Below, piece after piece: positions 26,285-34,001 of a stretch of DNA of 46,487 nt; the stretch's first letter is position 1, and each line of letters begins with the position of its first letter. Origin of the DNA: Marinomonas transparens (GTDB lineage Bacteria > Pseudomonadota > Gammaproteobacteria > Pseudomonadales > Marinomonadaceae). The stretch covers positions 1-46,487 of the forward strand of contig NZ_JAEMNX010000029.1 of assembly GCF_016463975.1 (NCBI RefSeq). Direction: 5' to 3'. The notes under the pieces are model-generated. The model saw only the letters and a program-made list of their open reading frames with translations, had not been told where the DNA came from and searched no databases. Made by a program: the position numbers and the translations under genes.

Positions 26285-26923
26285 TTACGCGGTACGACTA
26301 CTTGATAGCACACCACAACCAAAAACGATAAACGCACTGTTTGTTATTTTAGAAAATATAGGTTTTGCTTTTAGCCCTGACCATTTTTTATTTATATTTT
26401 TCGCGATATATGAATAGACTAAATGCACAGACATAACAATCAAACAAATTGTTAAAAACATTATTGTAAACTGCCAACCAATAGCGGCCTCTTCTGATAT
26501 AAATTGCGGTAAAAAAGCCGAAAGAAAAATAACCGTTTTAGGATTGCTAGCGGAAACGAGGAAAGCTTCTTTACAGACTTGAATATAGGAAAACGGTACA
26601 GCTGATACCTCTTCAACGCCCTTTATATGACTGGTTGGTGTTTTTTTAAGAAGGCCTGTAATACCAAGATAAATCAGATACGCTCCGCCAATGAGCTTTA
26701 AAGCAAAAAACAGCATTGGGGATTTTTCTAATAATGCACCAGCGCCAAATGCTACAGAGGTGATAATCAAAAGCTGACAGACAAGATTCATTAGGATGGT
26801 GATAATTGCTACTTTATAACCATATTTAACGGCATTTTTTATCGCCAATAAGACATTTGGCCCTGGTGACAAGGTCACCACTAGGTAAGCAATAAAAAAT
26901 AATAACCAAGTTTCAAAACTCAT
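26285..26923 (-). CDS. LysE/RhtB family amino-acid exporter
   Basis: The 212-residue protein has five to six hydrophobic spans and the family start: FFIAYLVVTLSPGPNVLLAI, then AIKNAVKYGYK and LKLIGGAYLIYLGI. Such proteins export amino acids such as homoserine, threonine or lysine across the inner membrane; the substrate cannot be told. It is a single gene, ended by the copied terminator at 26130-26149. Confidence 0.92.
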   Translation of the reverse strand: MSFETWLLFFIAYLVVTLSPGPNVLLAIKNAVKYGYKVAIITILMNLVCQLLIITSVAFGAGALLEKSPMLFFALKLIGGAYLIYLGITGLLKKTPTSHIKGVEEVSAVPFSYIQVCKEAFLVSASNPKTVIFLSAFLPQFISEEAAIGWQFTIMFLTICLIVMSVHLVYSYIAKNINKKWSGLKAKPIFSKITNSAFIVFGCGVLSSSRTA

Positions 26924-27015
26924 AATACAATCATCCTACTGTAAAGAAATCCAACGTCGTCATTAACGACACAAAATAGCTAACCAACATTCGTGAGAAG
27001 CAAACGAAAGCCAAC

Positions 27016-27048
27016 TTTGACCTGTCCTTTTGGCTTGCTCAGGTCAAA
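27016..27048. other. Hairpin upstream of the LysE gene
   Basis: TTTGACCTG at 27016-27024 pairs perfectly with CAGGTCAAA at 27040-27048 over a 15-base loop. It lies in the 410-base gap between the LysE and YitT genes. It could be an operator or an RNA hairpin. A stretch at about 27180-27210 resembles the CTTCAAGGGGAG word near repeat copy A; nothing else is seen. Confidence 0.5.
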
Positions 27049-27289
27049 AAATAATGGTGTACTTTTCATAAATAACGACATTTCCCCACACTTTGTACCC
27101 TATACCTCCCCAAAAAGTCAATTCGACAACGCTGTACAAAAGAATGGATTACACACCATAAACCTCCCCTAGCCCTTGTATCTCCCCTTGAAGAAAAGAC
27201 AGGGAACAAGGTCGATGATTCCTAAGCGCTAAAATAACAATTTATATTATTTAAAAAAGACAATAAAAACTGTCTTTAAAGATAACAAA

Positions 27290-27309
27290 AAGGCGACCTA
27301 AGCCGCCTT
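27290..27309 (-). terminator. Terminator of the YitT gene
   Basis: On the minus strand AAGGCGGC, loop TTAG, GTCGCCTT, then five T. Nearly identical to the copy at 26130-26149. Confidence 0.88.
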
Positions 27310-27333
27310 CTCAAAATTTCTTTTAAAGAAAAA

Positions 27334-27954
27334 CTAGATGTTCCCCATGTATCGTCCAGGTTTGTGGTTGACCGCGATAATCATGTTTAAAGCAACGGCG
27401 CCGACGATGGAAATGGCGATTAGGTAGAAGTCTACAACGAAGATAGAGAGCAGTACGATACCGCAGTCTACGACCATTTGGAATTTGCCCATTGAGATAC
27501 CGTATTTTTCCGCAAGGTAGCGTGCCAATATGTTTAAACCGCCTAGGCTAGCATTGTGACGGAATAGCATTAAGAAACCCACGCCCATTAAGAAGCCGCC
27601 GAATATGCTCGCATAAATAGGGTTTAAGGTATCAAAAGTAACAAACACCGGCGTTAAGTCTGCAAATACCGAAAGACAAAAAACGGAGATGAAGGTTTTA
27701 AGTGTGTATTCCCAACCAAAGTGCAGTATCGCCAAAAGGTAGAAAGGAAGATTAATCACAAAGAAAGCCTGACCAAAGGTAAAAGGCGTGGAGTATTGAA
27801 TAAGAAACGCCAATCCAGCGGAGCCACCTGTTAATAATCCAGTGTGAGTAAAAAAGTTTACGCCAAGCGCGATGATCATGGTGCCTAATATGATGGCTTG
27901 AATGTCTTCAAGACGTGTGTGTTTTTTTACTGTGGCTGGAATTTCTGTCGACAT
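27334..27954 (-). CDS. YitT family membrane protein
   Basis: Five hydrophobic spans and the family motifs are visible: LTGGSAGLAFLIQYST, IFGGFLMGVGFLMLFRHNASLGG and GKFQMVVDCGIVL. The usual C-terminal DUF2179 domain is absent (206 residues), so this is the short, membrane-only form. Function of the family is uncertain; transport is assumed. A strong terminator follows. The last codons and the terminator appear a second time at 26115-26225. Confidence 0.9.
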   Translation of the reverse strand: MSTEIPATVKKHTRLEDIQAIILGTMIIALGVNFFTHTGLLTGGSAGLAFLIQYSTPFTFGQAFFVINLPFYLLAILHFGWEYTLKTFISVFCLSVFADLTPVFVTFDTLNPIYASIFGGFLMGVGFLMLFRHNASLGGLNILARYLAEKYGISMGKFQMVVDCGIVLLSIFVVDFYLIAISIVGAVALNMIIAVNHKPGRYMGNI

Positions 27955-28088
27955 AATGCTCTCTATTAACGCTAAAATAATAAGAATTTCATTGGGCGTG
28001 GATTTTAGAGAAAACGAAGAGCGAGACCAATAGCAAGCGAATAAGCATTTTGAAGGTATTTATTAAAAGTGTCTCGTTTTCTGTACAG

Positions 28089-28403
28089 TTATTTAATGTG
28101 TGCCTGATCACTACGACTCACACTAGATCGAATACACCAAATCACCTTGCCCACCACCCGACGGGGTGAAACCCAGCCAATGCGTTCAGATTGCAGACTT
28201 TTGTTGTTTTCACCGCCCAACCAAAGCTGGCCATCTGGGGCGATATGCAGCACTCGCTTAACGATAAAACCATACAAAGCATGGTCGACTACCACCAACT
28301 GATCAACCGTTAACTGGCGATAAAAACGACTGGTAAACACAAAGTCCCCATCCTGTAATCTAGGGACCATGCTATCCCCTTTCACCTTAATCAGACGGAA
28401 CAT
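28089..28403 (-). CDS. sodX: Nickel-type superoxide dismutase maturation protease SodX
   Basis: This is a small S26-type signal peptidase-like enzyme of 104 residues. The catalytic serine is S11 in KGDSMVPRLQDGD and the lysine is K49 in GFIVKRVLHI; GGENNKSLQSERIG follows. SodX cuts the leader of SodN so that the histidine of the nickel hook becomes the N-terminus. Ribosome binding site AAGGAGGAG is strong. It lies 92 bases downstream of sodN, behind a perfect hairpin that may tune its expression. Confidence 0.93.
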   Translation of the reverse strand: MFRLIKVKGDSMVPRLQDGDFVFTSRFYRQLTVDQLVVVDHALYGFIVKRVLHIAPDGQLWLGGENNKSLQSERIGWVSPRRVVGKVIWCIRSSVSRSDQAHIK

Positions 28404-28428
28404 AATCGTTACTCCTCCTTGTCATTGA

Positions 28429-28483
28429 GACCTTTGCACTCTTTACACCATGCCGTTATGAGTACAGCGTTTGTGCAAAGGTC
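28429..28483 (-). promoter_or_regulatory. Perfect 11-bp hairpin between sodN and sodX
   Basis: GACCTTTGCAC at 28429-28439 pairs perfectly with GTGCAAAGGTC at 28473-28483 around a 33-base loop. No run of T follows in the transcript, so it is not a standard terminator. It could stabilise the sodN transcript or reduce read-through to sodX. Confidence 0.7.
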
Positions 28484-28495
28484 GCTTGTTAGCAA

Positions 28496-28999
28496 TTAAC
28501 CTTTTAGGTCTGGGTAAACCGCCTCTAACATTGGAGGATAAGGGCAAGCCGCACGGTATGTCGCTACCCCTTTTGTTAACCAGAAAGCCTCAGCAAATTC
28601 ATTGACCAAAGCCACTAGCTTCTCTCCTTCTGCGCGATCGATGCTTTGTTTGCACTTTGATGCTTGCAGCATGATGCTGTGGGTCAGCTCATTGGCGTTA
28701 GGTAACTGTTCAAATTGTGGGGCTTTAAAGTAATCCCCCCAAATAACACGAACTGCGTCTTTCACTTCGGTACTAGCGGATTCTTTTTCACCCACTAGGC
28801 GAGCAAGTTGCGCGTAATCCGCCACACTCAAGGTGCCTTTGTCTTCAATCTCTTTAATTAAATCCATCAAGCGAACGCAACTTAGCGCGGCAAGCTGAGC
28901 CGTTGAAGGGTCATAAATTTTACACGGAATATCACAGTGAGCTTGCGCCGTTTGAAAACCAATCACCTTATCTAGGGTTTTAATGAGGCTATGCATCAT
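28496..28999 (-). CDS. sodN: Nickel superoxide dismutase
   Basis: After a 20-residue leader the mature protein would begin HCDIPCKIYDP, the nickel hook; ligands are H21 (new N-terminus), C22 and C26. Then LAALSCVRLMDLI and a helical bundle of normal length follow, ending in CPYPPMLEAVYP. It disproportionates superoxide in the cytoplasm. Usual hooks read HCDLPCGVYDP; here I replaces L and K replaces G. The start overlaps the previous gene by 11 bases, so translation is likely coupled. Confidence 0.96.
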   Translation of the reverse strand: MMHSLIKTLDKVIGFQTAQAHCDIPCKIYDPSTAQLAALSCVRLMDLIKEIEDKGTLSVADYAQLARLVGEKESASTEVKDAVRVIWGDYFKAPQFEQLPNANELTHSIMLQASKCKQSIDRAEGEKLVALVNEFAEAFWLTKGVATYRAACPYPPMLEAVYPDLKG

Positions 29000-29210
29000 G
29001 GTTCATCTCCTTTTGTTTCAAGTTTTTGCGGCGAGTCATATGCTTGTATGCCAAGCCACCAACAATCACAGTACCAATGGCAACCATAGTAAGGATATGA
29101 ATCGGTTCACTGGTCCAATGGCTATGGTCATGACCTGGGTGAGCTTGAGCGACTTGGCTAAACGCCAATGGCAGACCCAATAGAATAGAAGTCGTTAGTA
29201 TTTGTTTCAT
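28989..29210 (-). CDS. Small histidine-rich exported membrane protein in the NiSOD operon
   Basis: 73 residues: a signal peptide ending at VAQA, a short mature N-terminus HPGHDHSHW, one membrane span (ILTMVAIGTVIVGGLAY) and a basic tail with RRKNLKQKE. The four histidines in nine residues could bind nickel or another metal on the periplasmic side. It overlaps the sodN start and is cotranscribed with it. I know no named family; a role in nickel supply to SodN is an inference from position and sequence only. Confidence 0.85.
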   Translation of the reverse strand: MKQILTTSILLGLPLAFSQVAQAHPGHDHSHWTSEPIHILTMVAIGTVIVGGLAYKHMTRRKNLKQKEMNHDA

Positions 29211-29234
29211 TGCATTATCCTTAGTTATCTTTGA

Positions 29235-29678
29235 TTAATGATGTATTGCAGACTTTGAATAAGACACGGCCTGAGACAACGCTTGCATCAAGGCTCGACT
29301 CTGAGAAGAAAATTCCTTGCCATGACTTTGCGTAAACAGCTCCCATTCAAAACGAATATGAGTGGCGGTTCGCATAATAAGACCACGCTGCTCGTCATTG
29401 ACATCAGGGCGCGCAATCGCGGCCTGTAAAAAATTAACGGCACTTTCATACTGAGTATTGGCGGAAATAAAATCCCCCAGTGCGGTATAGGATTCAGCGA
29501 TATTTAGAAAACTCACGGTAGCCGCTGCAACGGCAGATTCAGCATCTCGATGAAAGTCATCATCAAACGATTGCTCAACTTGCGTTAATGCCTGTTGATT
29601 TAACTCTACTGCATCAGAAAAAGCATGATTTGAATAAGCTCTGTTTGCCTGTCTTGTTAAGCGTTCCCAGTTCTGCAT
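29235..29678 (-). CDS. TPR-like protein, first gene of the NiSOD operon
   Basis: The 147 residues form helical pairs with a TPR feel: ANRAYSNHAFSDAVELNQQAL, then FLNIAESYTALGDFISANTQYESAVNFLQ. No signal peptide is present, so it is cytoplasmic. GGAGGAG precedes the ATG closely. It is 24 bases upstream of the histidine-rich gene and directly behind a Fur box. Its task in the operon is unknown; a chaperone or scaffold for SodN or SodX is possible. Confidence 0.8.
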   Translation of the reverse strand: MQNWERLTRQANRAYSNHAFSDAVELNQQALTQVEQSFDDDFHRDAESAVAAATVSFLNIAESYTALGDFISANTQYESAVNFLQAAIARPDVNDEQRGLIMRTATHIRFEWELFTQSHGKEFSSQSRALMQALSQAVSYSKSAIHH

Positions 29679-29713
29679 ATCTCCTCCATCACCACAAGTG
29701 ATTAAATTAGAAA

Positions 29714-29732
29714 ACTAATGAGAATCATTATC
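29714..29732 (-). promoter_or_regulatory. Fur box upstream of the NiSOD operon
   Basis: On the minus strand the 19 bases GATAATGATTCTCATTAGT match the Fur consensus GATAATGATAATCATTATC at 14 positions. It lies 36 bases before the first gene of the operon. Iron-bound Fur would repress the operon. Confidence 0.75.
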
Positions 29733-29796
29733 GTAAAGAAAGCGAAATAAATCCAGCTTATTTGAGAATAAATCTCATTATGTATTAGAAATTCTG

Positions 29797-30279
29797 TTAA
29801 AGCGTTAAATCTAGGAAAACAAGAAGATGATCAGAGGTATTTTTGAGAAGAGAGAATTGACTATCATTGGAGTGCGGCCAAAACACCGCCTGTTGCAATA
29901 TCGGTAATGCACGGCTTGGTCTCACGTAGTCCACCTGCATTCGCCATACTGCCGTATGCAAAGCACTATGCTGCTGGTTCACTTTAGGGGAATGCTCAAT
30001 ACCACCAAGACTTTGAGGGAAATCAATCGCCGCCATTTTCGGATGCCGCAATAACCCCGTAATGGCAGTACGAGAAGCATCCCCTTCATAGGGTGAAGCA
30101 TTCAAATCCCCTAGTAGGACAAAAGGCGACTCACCCAATCCACCACCACGACCTTGATCATCCACAAGATAATCCGCTGCTGAAAGGTAGTCTGACCAAA
30201 AACGAATTTCATCATGATTACGGCAAACATTGCGCTGTTCTGCCCCATCATGTAGCTCGCAACGCGAACTACCATTCAA
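29797..30279 (-). pseudogene. Endonuclease/exonuclease/phosphatase family protein, N-terminally truncated
   Basis: Only the C-terminal half remains: FVLLGDLNASPYEGD holds the D-x-N pair, and KNTSDHLLVFLDL the final D-H pair. The N-terminal half with the metal-binding glutamate is missing. The frame opens inside the last codons of cobO, where a TTG at 30279 could serve as start, and the upstream sequence belongs to cobO. A deletion probably fused the remains to cobO. A catalytically active product is unlikely. Confidence 0.75.
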
Positions 30280-30892
30280 TACCGGCTTGGGCTTTTACCC
30301 CATTAGCAAAGGCATGGCGTTCGTTGCCAATTTTGCTGTGAGTATCCACACTATCAAGCAGAACACGAGGTGCGGTTCGCCCTGTCATCATTACATTTTG
30401 ATGGGCGGGACGGGCCGCTAACGCCGCGACCAAATCCGCCTCATCGAGATGACCGTATTTGTACATGTAGGTCACTTCATCCAATAGGACAAAGTCAATA
30501 CTAGGGTCAGCTAGGTTTTTCTTCGCTAACGCCCAAGCCTGTTCCGCTGCTTCTTTTTCCAATTCAGGGTTACGGGTTTCCCACGTAAAGCCATGGCCCA
30601 TGACATGAAAATCGACCTGCGGGTGCTCACCAAAAAACAACTGCTCACCCGTGGCTTTGCGGCCTTTAATAAACTGAATAACGGCACATTTTTGGCCATG
30701 CCCTAAAGCCCGCGCCATGGTGCCAAAAGCGCTAGAGCTTTTGCCTTTACCATTGCCTGTTAGCAAGATGGTCACGCCCCGCTCTTGCGTCGCGGCCGCA
30801 ATACGCCCATCCACCACAGCTTTTTTCTTCAACAAACGCGCTTCGTTTTTTGCCGCTTGTTGTGCTTTTTCTTCTTGCGATAATTCGGTCAT
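30269..30892 (-). CDS. cobO: Cob(I)yrinic acid a,c-diamide adenosyltransferase
   Basis: The P-loop TGNGKGKSSSAFGTMARA binds ATP, and the motifs CAVIQFIKG, FVLLDEVTYMYKYG and MMTGRTAPRVLLD follow. The end GVKAQAGIEW is the family's usual C-terminus, so the protein is complete (207 residues). CobO/BtuR adds the adenosyl group to cobalt. It is in line with cobT, cobS and cobC, with one channel-like gene between. Confidence 0.94.
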   Translation of the reverse strand: MTELSQEEKAQQAAKNEARLLKKKAVVDGRIAAATQERGVTILLTGNGKGKSSSAFGTMARALGHGQKCAVIQFIKGRKATGEQLFFGEHPQVDFHVMGHGFTWETRNPELEKEAAEQAWALAKKNLADPSIDFVLLDEVTYMYKYGHLDEADLVAALAARPAHQNVMMTGRTAPRVLLDSVDTHSKIGNERHAFANGVKAQAGIEW

Positions 30893-30895
30893 TTT

Positions 30896-31510
30896 TTACC
30901 TCTTTTTGTAGAGGAGCCAACTTGGATAATAAAGGCCCTTATGGATAGCAACCACCCTTAGTATAAAGACTAGTGCCGCCGCGTAAATCGCGTTAAATTC
31001 ATGTGAAGGCACATTTTTTTCTAGCAAAACCAACAGAGAAGCCCCTAAAAAAGCAGGCGTTGCATAGAACTCTCTCCCTAATACCAAAGGCGGACGATGG
31101 CTTAATACATCGCGAATAATGCCACCTGCAATTCCAGTGACTATGCCCATGGTGATCGCAATCGTCGGTTGAAACCCTAAATTCAGTACTTTTTCCGTTG
31201 CCACCACGGTAAACAAGGCCAAACCAAAAGAATCGGCATATTCAAATACCGTCTGTCTATCTTCGATCAGGCGCACAGTGAAAAAAGCAAACGCCGAAGA
31301 GGCAAAGGCAACCCAAAGGTAAGAGGTATCCTCTACCCAATAAACCGTCTCGACAGACAACACAGTATCGCGAATGGTACCGCCGCCAAGGGAAGTCACC
31401 ATACCTAAAAATACCAAGCTAAAAAGATCCATATCCTTTTTGCCCGAGGAGATAACCCCAGTAATAGCAAAGGCAGCAATACCTATCATGCCTAAAATGT
31501 ATAGCAACAT
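30896..31510 (-). CDS. TRIC/YicG-type channel family membrane protein
   Basis: Seven hydrophobic spans in two similar halves, each with a glycine-rich motif: FLGMVTSLGGGTIRDTVLS and MGIVTGIAGGIIRDVLS. This is the UPF0126/TRIC family of 204 residues. Bacterial members pass monovalent ions or glycine. The gene stands between cobC and cobO with gaps of only 3 and 26 bases, so it is part of the operon; whether it has to do with cobalamin is unknown. Confidence 0.92.
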   Translation of the reverse strand: MLLYILGMIGIAAFAITGVISSGKKDMDLFSLVFLGMVTSLGGGTIRDTVLSVETVYWVEDTSYLWVAFASSAFAFFTVRLIEDRQTVFEYADSFGLALFTVVATEKVLNLGFQPTIAITMGIVTGIAGGIIRDVLSHRPPLVLGREFYATPAFLGASLLVLLEKNVPSHEFNAIYAAALVFILRVVAIHKGLYYPSWLLYKKR

Positions 31511-31536
31511 TATTTATTCAATCTCTATAAAAAATA

Positions 31537-32127
31537 TTAAGGAAGAACCCAATCTCCGGCGCCTAACCTTTTCAAGGTCACGAAATCACCCTGAACATAA
31601 AGCTCGGTCAGGCTATTAAACCCCACATCAATGCGATGACATTGCGCCAGAGGCCATTGACATAACAAGCTGACGAATACCTTGATCACCCCCGAATGAG
31701 CCACCACCACACAAGCTTCTGTCGGATTATCTTTAATCGATAACCACCATTGCCAAACGCGATCCGCCACCACTTGCAGAGACTCACCATGGTAGGGTGC
31801 CGAGTGCACAATATCCTCCATCCACAGGTCAATCTCCTGCTTTGGAATGTCTTGCCAACACAAGCCTTCCCACTCGCCAAAGTCCAACTCGGTTAGCGCA
31901 TCGACAACAACAGATTGACCATCGCTGATAAACTCAGCAAGCTGAGCGGCACGGCTTAATGGACTGTGATAATAAGTCATTGACGCGCCATCACCATCTT
32001 TAGATAAAGCTTTCTTTAACGACTGCGCCGGAACTTGCCAACCATCCGCTAAAGGCACATCTCGATCCCCGTAACACAGGCCTTTTATAACATCCGGTTT
32101 GGGGTGACGAACTAAATATAACTTCAC
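31537..32127 (-). CDS. cobC: Histidine phosphatase family protein, probable alpha-ribazole phosphatase
   Basis: The phosphohistidine motif is LVRHPKPD near residue 5 (usual RHG is RHP here), with LDFGEWEGLCWQDI, YHGESLQVVADRVW and VVAHSGVIKVF in the proper order. In cobalamin synthesis CobC removes the phosphate from alpha-ribazole phosphate or from the coenzyme. The GTG start at 32127 overlaps the cobS stop by four bases. RHP instead of RHG is worth noting but is seen in some CobC-like sequences. Confidence 0.88.
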   Translation of the reverse strand: MKLYLVRHPKPDVIKGLCYGDRDVPLADGWQVPAQSLKKALSKDGDGASMTYYHSPLSRAAQLAEFISDGQSVVVDALTELDFGEWEGLCWQDIPKQEIDLWMEDIVHSAPYHGESLQVVADRVWQWWLSIKDNPTEACVVVAHSGVIKVFVSLLCQWPLAQCHRIDVGFNSLTELYVQGDFVTLKRLGAGDWVLP

Positions 32128-32897
32128 GTATAACTACCCAGCCAACACAAAAGCATTAACACCTCAGCTACTTGCTCGCTGGCGCCAAGCGTATCGCCAT
32201 TAAAGCCTTCTATCTTTTTCAGCAAATACAAACGCAGCAAAAAAACCAGCACGGCCAATAACAATATGGCGCCGATCAAATCAAACATACCAAAAGCCAA
32301 CACGCCAACCAGCACACAGGGTAAGGCAGCAAGCCCCAGCTCTTGTGATGCTAATTTCGTGATCATGCTAGAAGCTTTGCTTTGTCCCGCACTCACATAG
32401 TCCAAGGTATTCATCAATACCAGTGGCACAAATCTAGCAATGCTATGGACCGCACACCAGCCTATTAATGCATACAGCAAACCAAAGACAGAATCGTCCA
32501 AGGCCGCCAGCAACTCGCTTAACACCAACCACTTAATGGCCAAGGAAAACCAAATAGACAAGGCAGCATAACTGCCAAGGCGGGAATCTTTCATAATGGT
32601 TAAGCGCTGCTCTTTATCCCACCCCCCTACTAAACCATCACAGGCATCCATCAAACCATCTTCATGGAAACCACCGGTAATCAGCACAGCGGTTAACAGC
32701 ATAAACAAGGCTTGCAGGGGCGCAGACCAAGCAAACCACAGCGGCCAACTGCTAAGCAAAGCCACTATCAGACCAACCCATGGTAAAAAGCACACCGCTG
32801 GGGTGTGCTTTATATGGTCGCTCCAATCCACTTTTAGGGGGATTCTGGTGTAGGTCACAAGACTGCGTTTAAAGCCTTGTAGATAGTAAGAGTTCAT
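32124..32897 (-). CDS. cobS: Adenosylcobinamide-GDP ribazoletransferase
   Basis: Typical CobS: an N-terminal YTRIPLKVDW, the conserved GGFHEDGLMDACDGLVGGWDKE with acidic residues for magnesium and substrate, MKDSRLGSYA, then several membrane spans and GFNGDTLGA near the end. It joins alpha-ribazole to adenosylcobinamide-GDP at the membrane. It sits 29 bases after cobT and overlaps cobC by four. Confidence 0.95.
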   Translation of the reverse strand: MNSYYLQGFKRSLVTYTRIPLKVDWSDHIKHTPAVCFLPWVGLIVALLSSWPLWFAWSAPLQALFMLLTAVLITGGFHEDGLMDACDGLVGGWDKEQRLTIMKDSRLGSYAALSIWFSLAIKWLVLSELLAALDDSVFGLLYALIGWCAVHSIARFVPLVLMNTLDYVSAGQSKASSMITKLASQELGLAALPCVLVGVLAFGMFDLIGAILLLAVLVFLLRLYLLKKIEGFNGDTLGASEQVAEVLMLLCWLGSYT

Positions 32898-32926
32898 ATT
32901 TCACATACCTTTTTAGAATGACAAGG

Positions 32927-33988
32927 TTAGTTACTGCCGCTCACTCCAGCGCTTTCAAAGCTCGCCATCTTGTTCAAAAACAAGCTCGCACTTTGAATAA
33001 GAGGATAGGACAAAATAGCACCCGACCCTTCCCCCAAACGTAAATCCAGTGACAATATAGGCTCCGCGTTCAGGCTATCTAACAGAATTCGATGAGCGCT
33101 TTCATTGGATTGATGGGCGAAAATCGCGTATTCACGCACCTGTGGCGCCACTTTTTGTGCAAACAACAAAGCCACGGTGCAAATAAAGCCATCCACCACA
33201 AAGGCGGTTTGACGTTGTGCGGATTGCAACATGGCGCCTGCCATAGCAAGAATCTCAAAACCACCCACTTGTTGGGCAAGGGTTTCAGGACTCCAGTCCG
33301 CCATCGCTTGCCCTGTTTCTCGCTCAGCGCGCTGCAATGACGCTTCAATCACTTGCGCCTTATGGGAAACCCCAGCATTGTCTAACCCCGTGCCACGGCC
33401 TGCGCTTTGCTGTGCTGTGATGCCTGTGATTGCTGTCATCATGCAAGAAGATACACAGGTGTTGCCTATGCCCATCTCACCAAACATCAACAAATTCACA
33501 CCCTCATCAATAGCTAAATTCGCTTCGTTGACACCCGCTTCAATCGCCATGGCCAACTCGGCAGAACTCATCGCCGCTTGCTGACTAAAGTCTTGCGAGC
33601 CATACGCCACCTTACGCTGACTTAATAAAGGGTGATCTTCAAGGTCAACTTTCACCCCCACATCCACAATACGCAATGGTGCCTTATGTTGTTCACAAAA
33701 AACGCTTACAGCGGCGCCCCCCATTAAGAAGTTCATCACCATTTGCGGTGTCACTTCTTGGGGAAACAGGCTAATGCCCTGTTCGACAACACCATGATCT
33801 GCCGCAAAAACGATCATCGCTGGCTTAGACACATCAGGCATAAGCGTATTTTGAATTTGCCCAAGTTGAAGGGCGATACTTTCTAGCTGGCCCAACGAGC
33901 CGAGTGGCTTGGTTTTATTATCAATTTTATGCTGTAAATCTACCTTAATCGAAACGGACGGCGCCGAGATGCTAAACTGCTTAAACAC
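32927..33988 (-). CDS. cobT: Nicotinate-nucleotide--dimethylbenzimidazole phosphoribosyltransferase
   Basis: The 353 residues show LGSLGQLESIALQLGQ, VFAADHGVVEQGIS, LMFGEMGIGNTCVSS, GRGTGLDNAGV and the C-terminal RLGEGSGAILSYPL with the catalytic glutamate. CobT makes alpha-ribazole phosphate. The start is GTG at 33988; AAGGGG lies 9-12 bases upstream. It follows rlmB by 13 bases, so rlmB and the cobalamin genes may be cotranscribed. Confidence 0.95.
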   Translation of the reverse strand: MFKQFSISAPSVSIKVDLQHKIDNKTKPLGSLGQLESIALQLGQIQNTLMPDVSKPAMIVFAADHGVVEQGISLFPQEVTPQMVMNFLMGGAAVSVFCEQHKAPLRIVDVGVKVDLEDHPLLSQRKVAYGSQDFSQQAAMSSAELAMAIEAGVNEANLAIDEGVNLLMFGEMGIGNTCVSSCMMTAITGITAQQSAGRGTGLDNAGVSHKAQVIEASLQRAERETGQAMADWSPETLAQQVGGFEILAMAGAMLQSAQRQTAFVVDGFICTVALLFAQKVAPQVREYAIFAHQSNESAHRILLDSLNAEPILSLDLRLGEGSGAILSYPLIQSASLFLNKMASFESAGVSGSN

Positions 33989-34001
33989 CGGTTATTACCC
34001 C

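Noticed and set aside
29706..29732. Nickel regulator (Nur/NikR) operator instead of Fur box
   Set aside because: The sequence fits the Fur consensus better; a Nur site cannot be excluded without binding data.
33989..34001. Cobalamin riboswitch before cobT
   Set aside because: The gap to rlmB is only 13 bases and no B12-box was seen upstream of the group.
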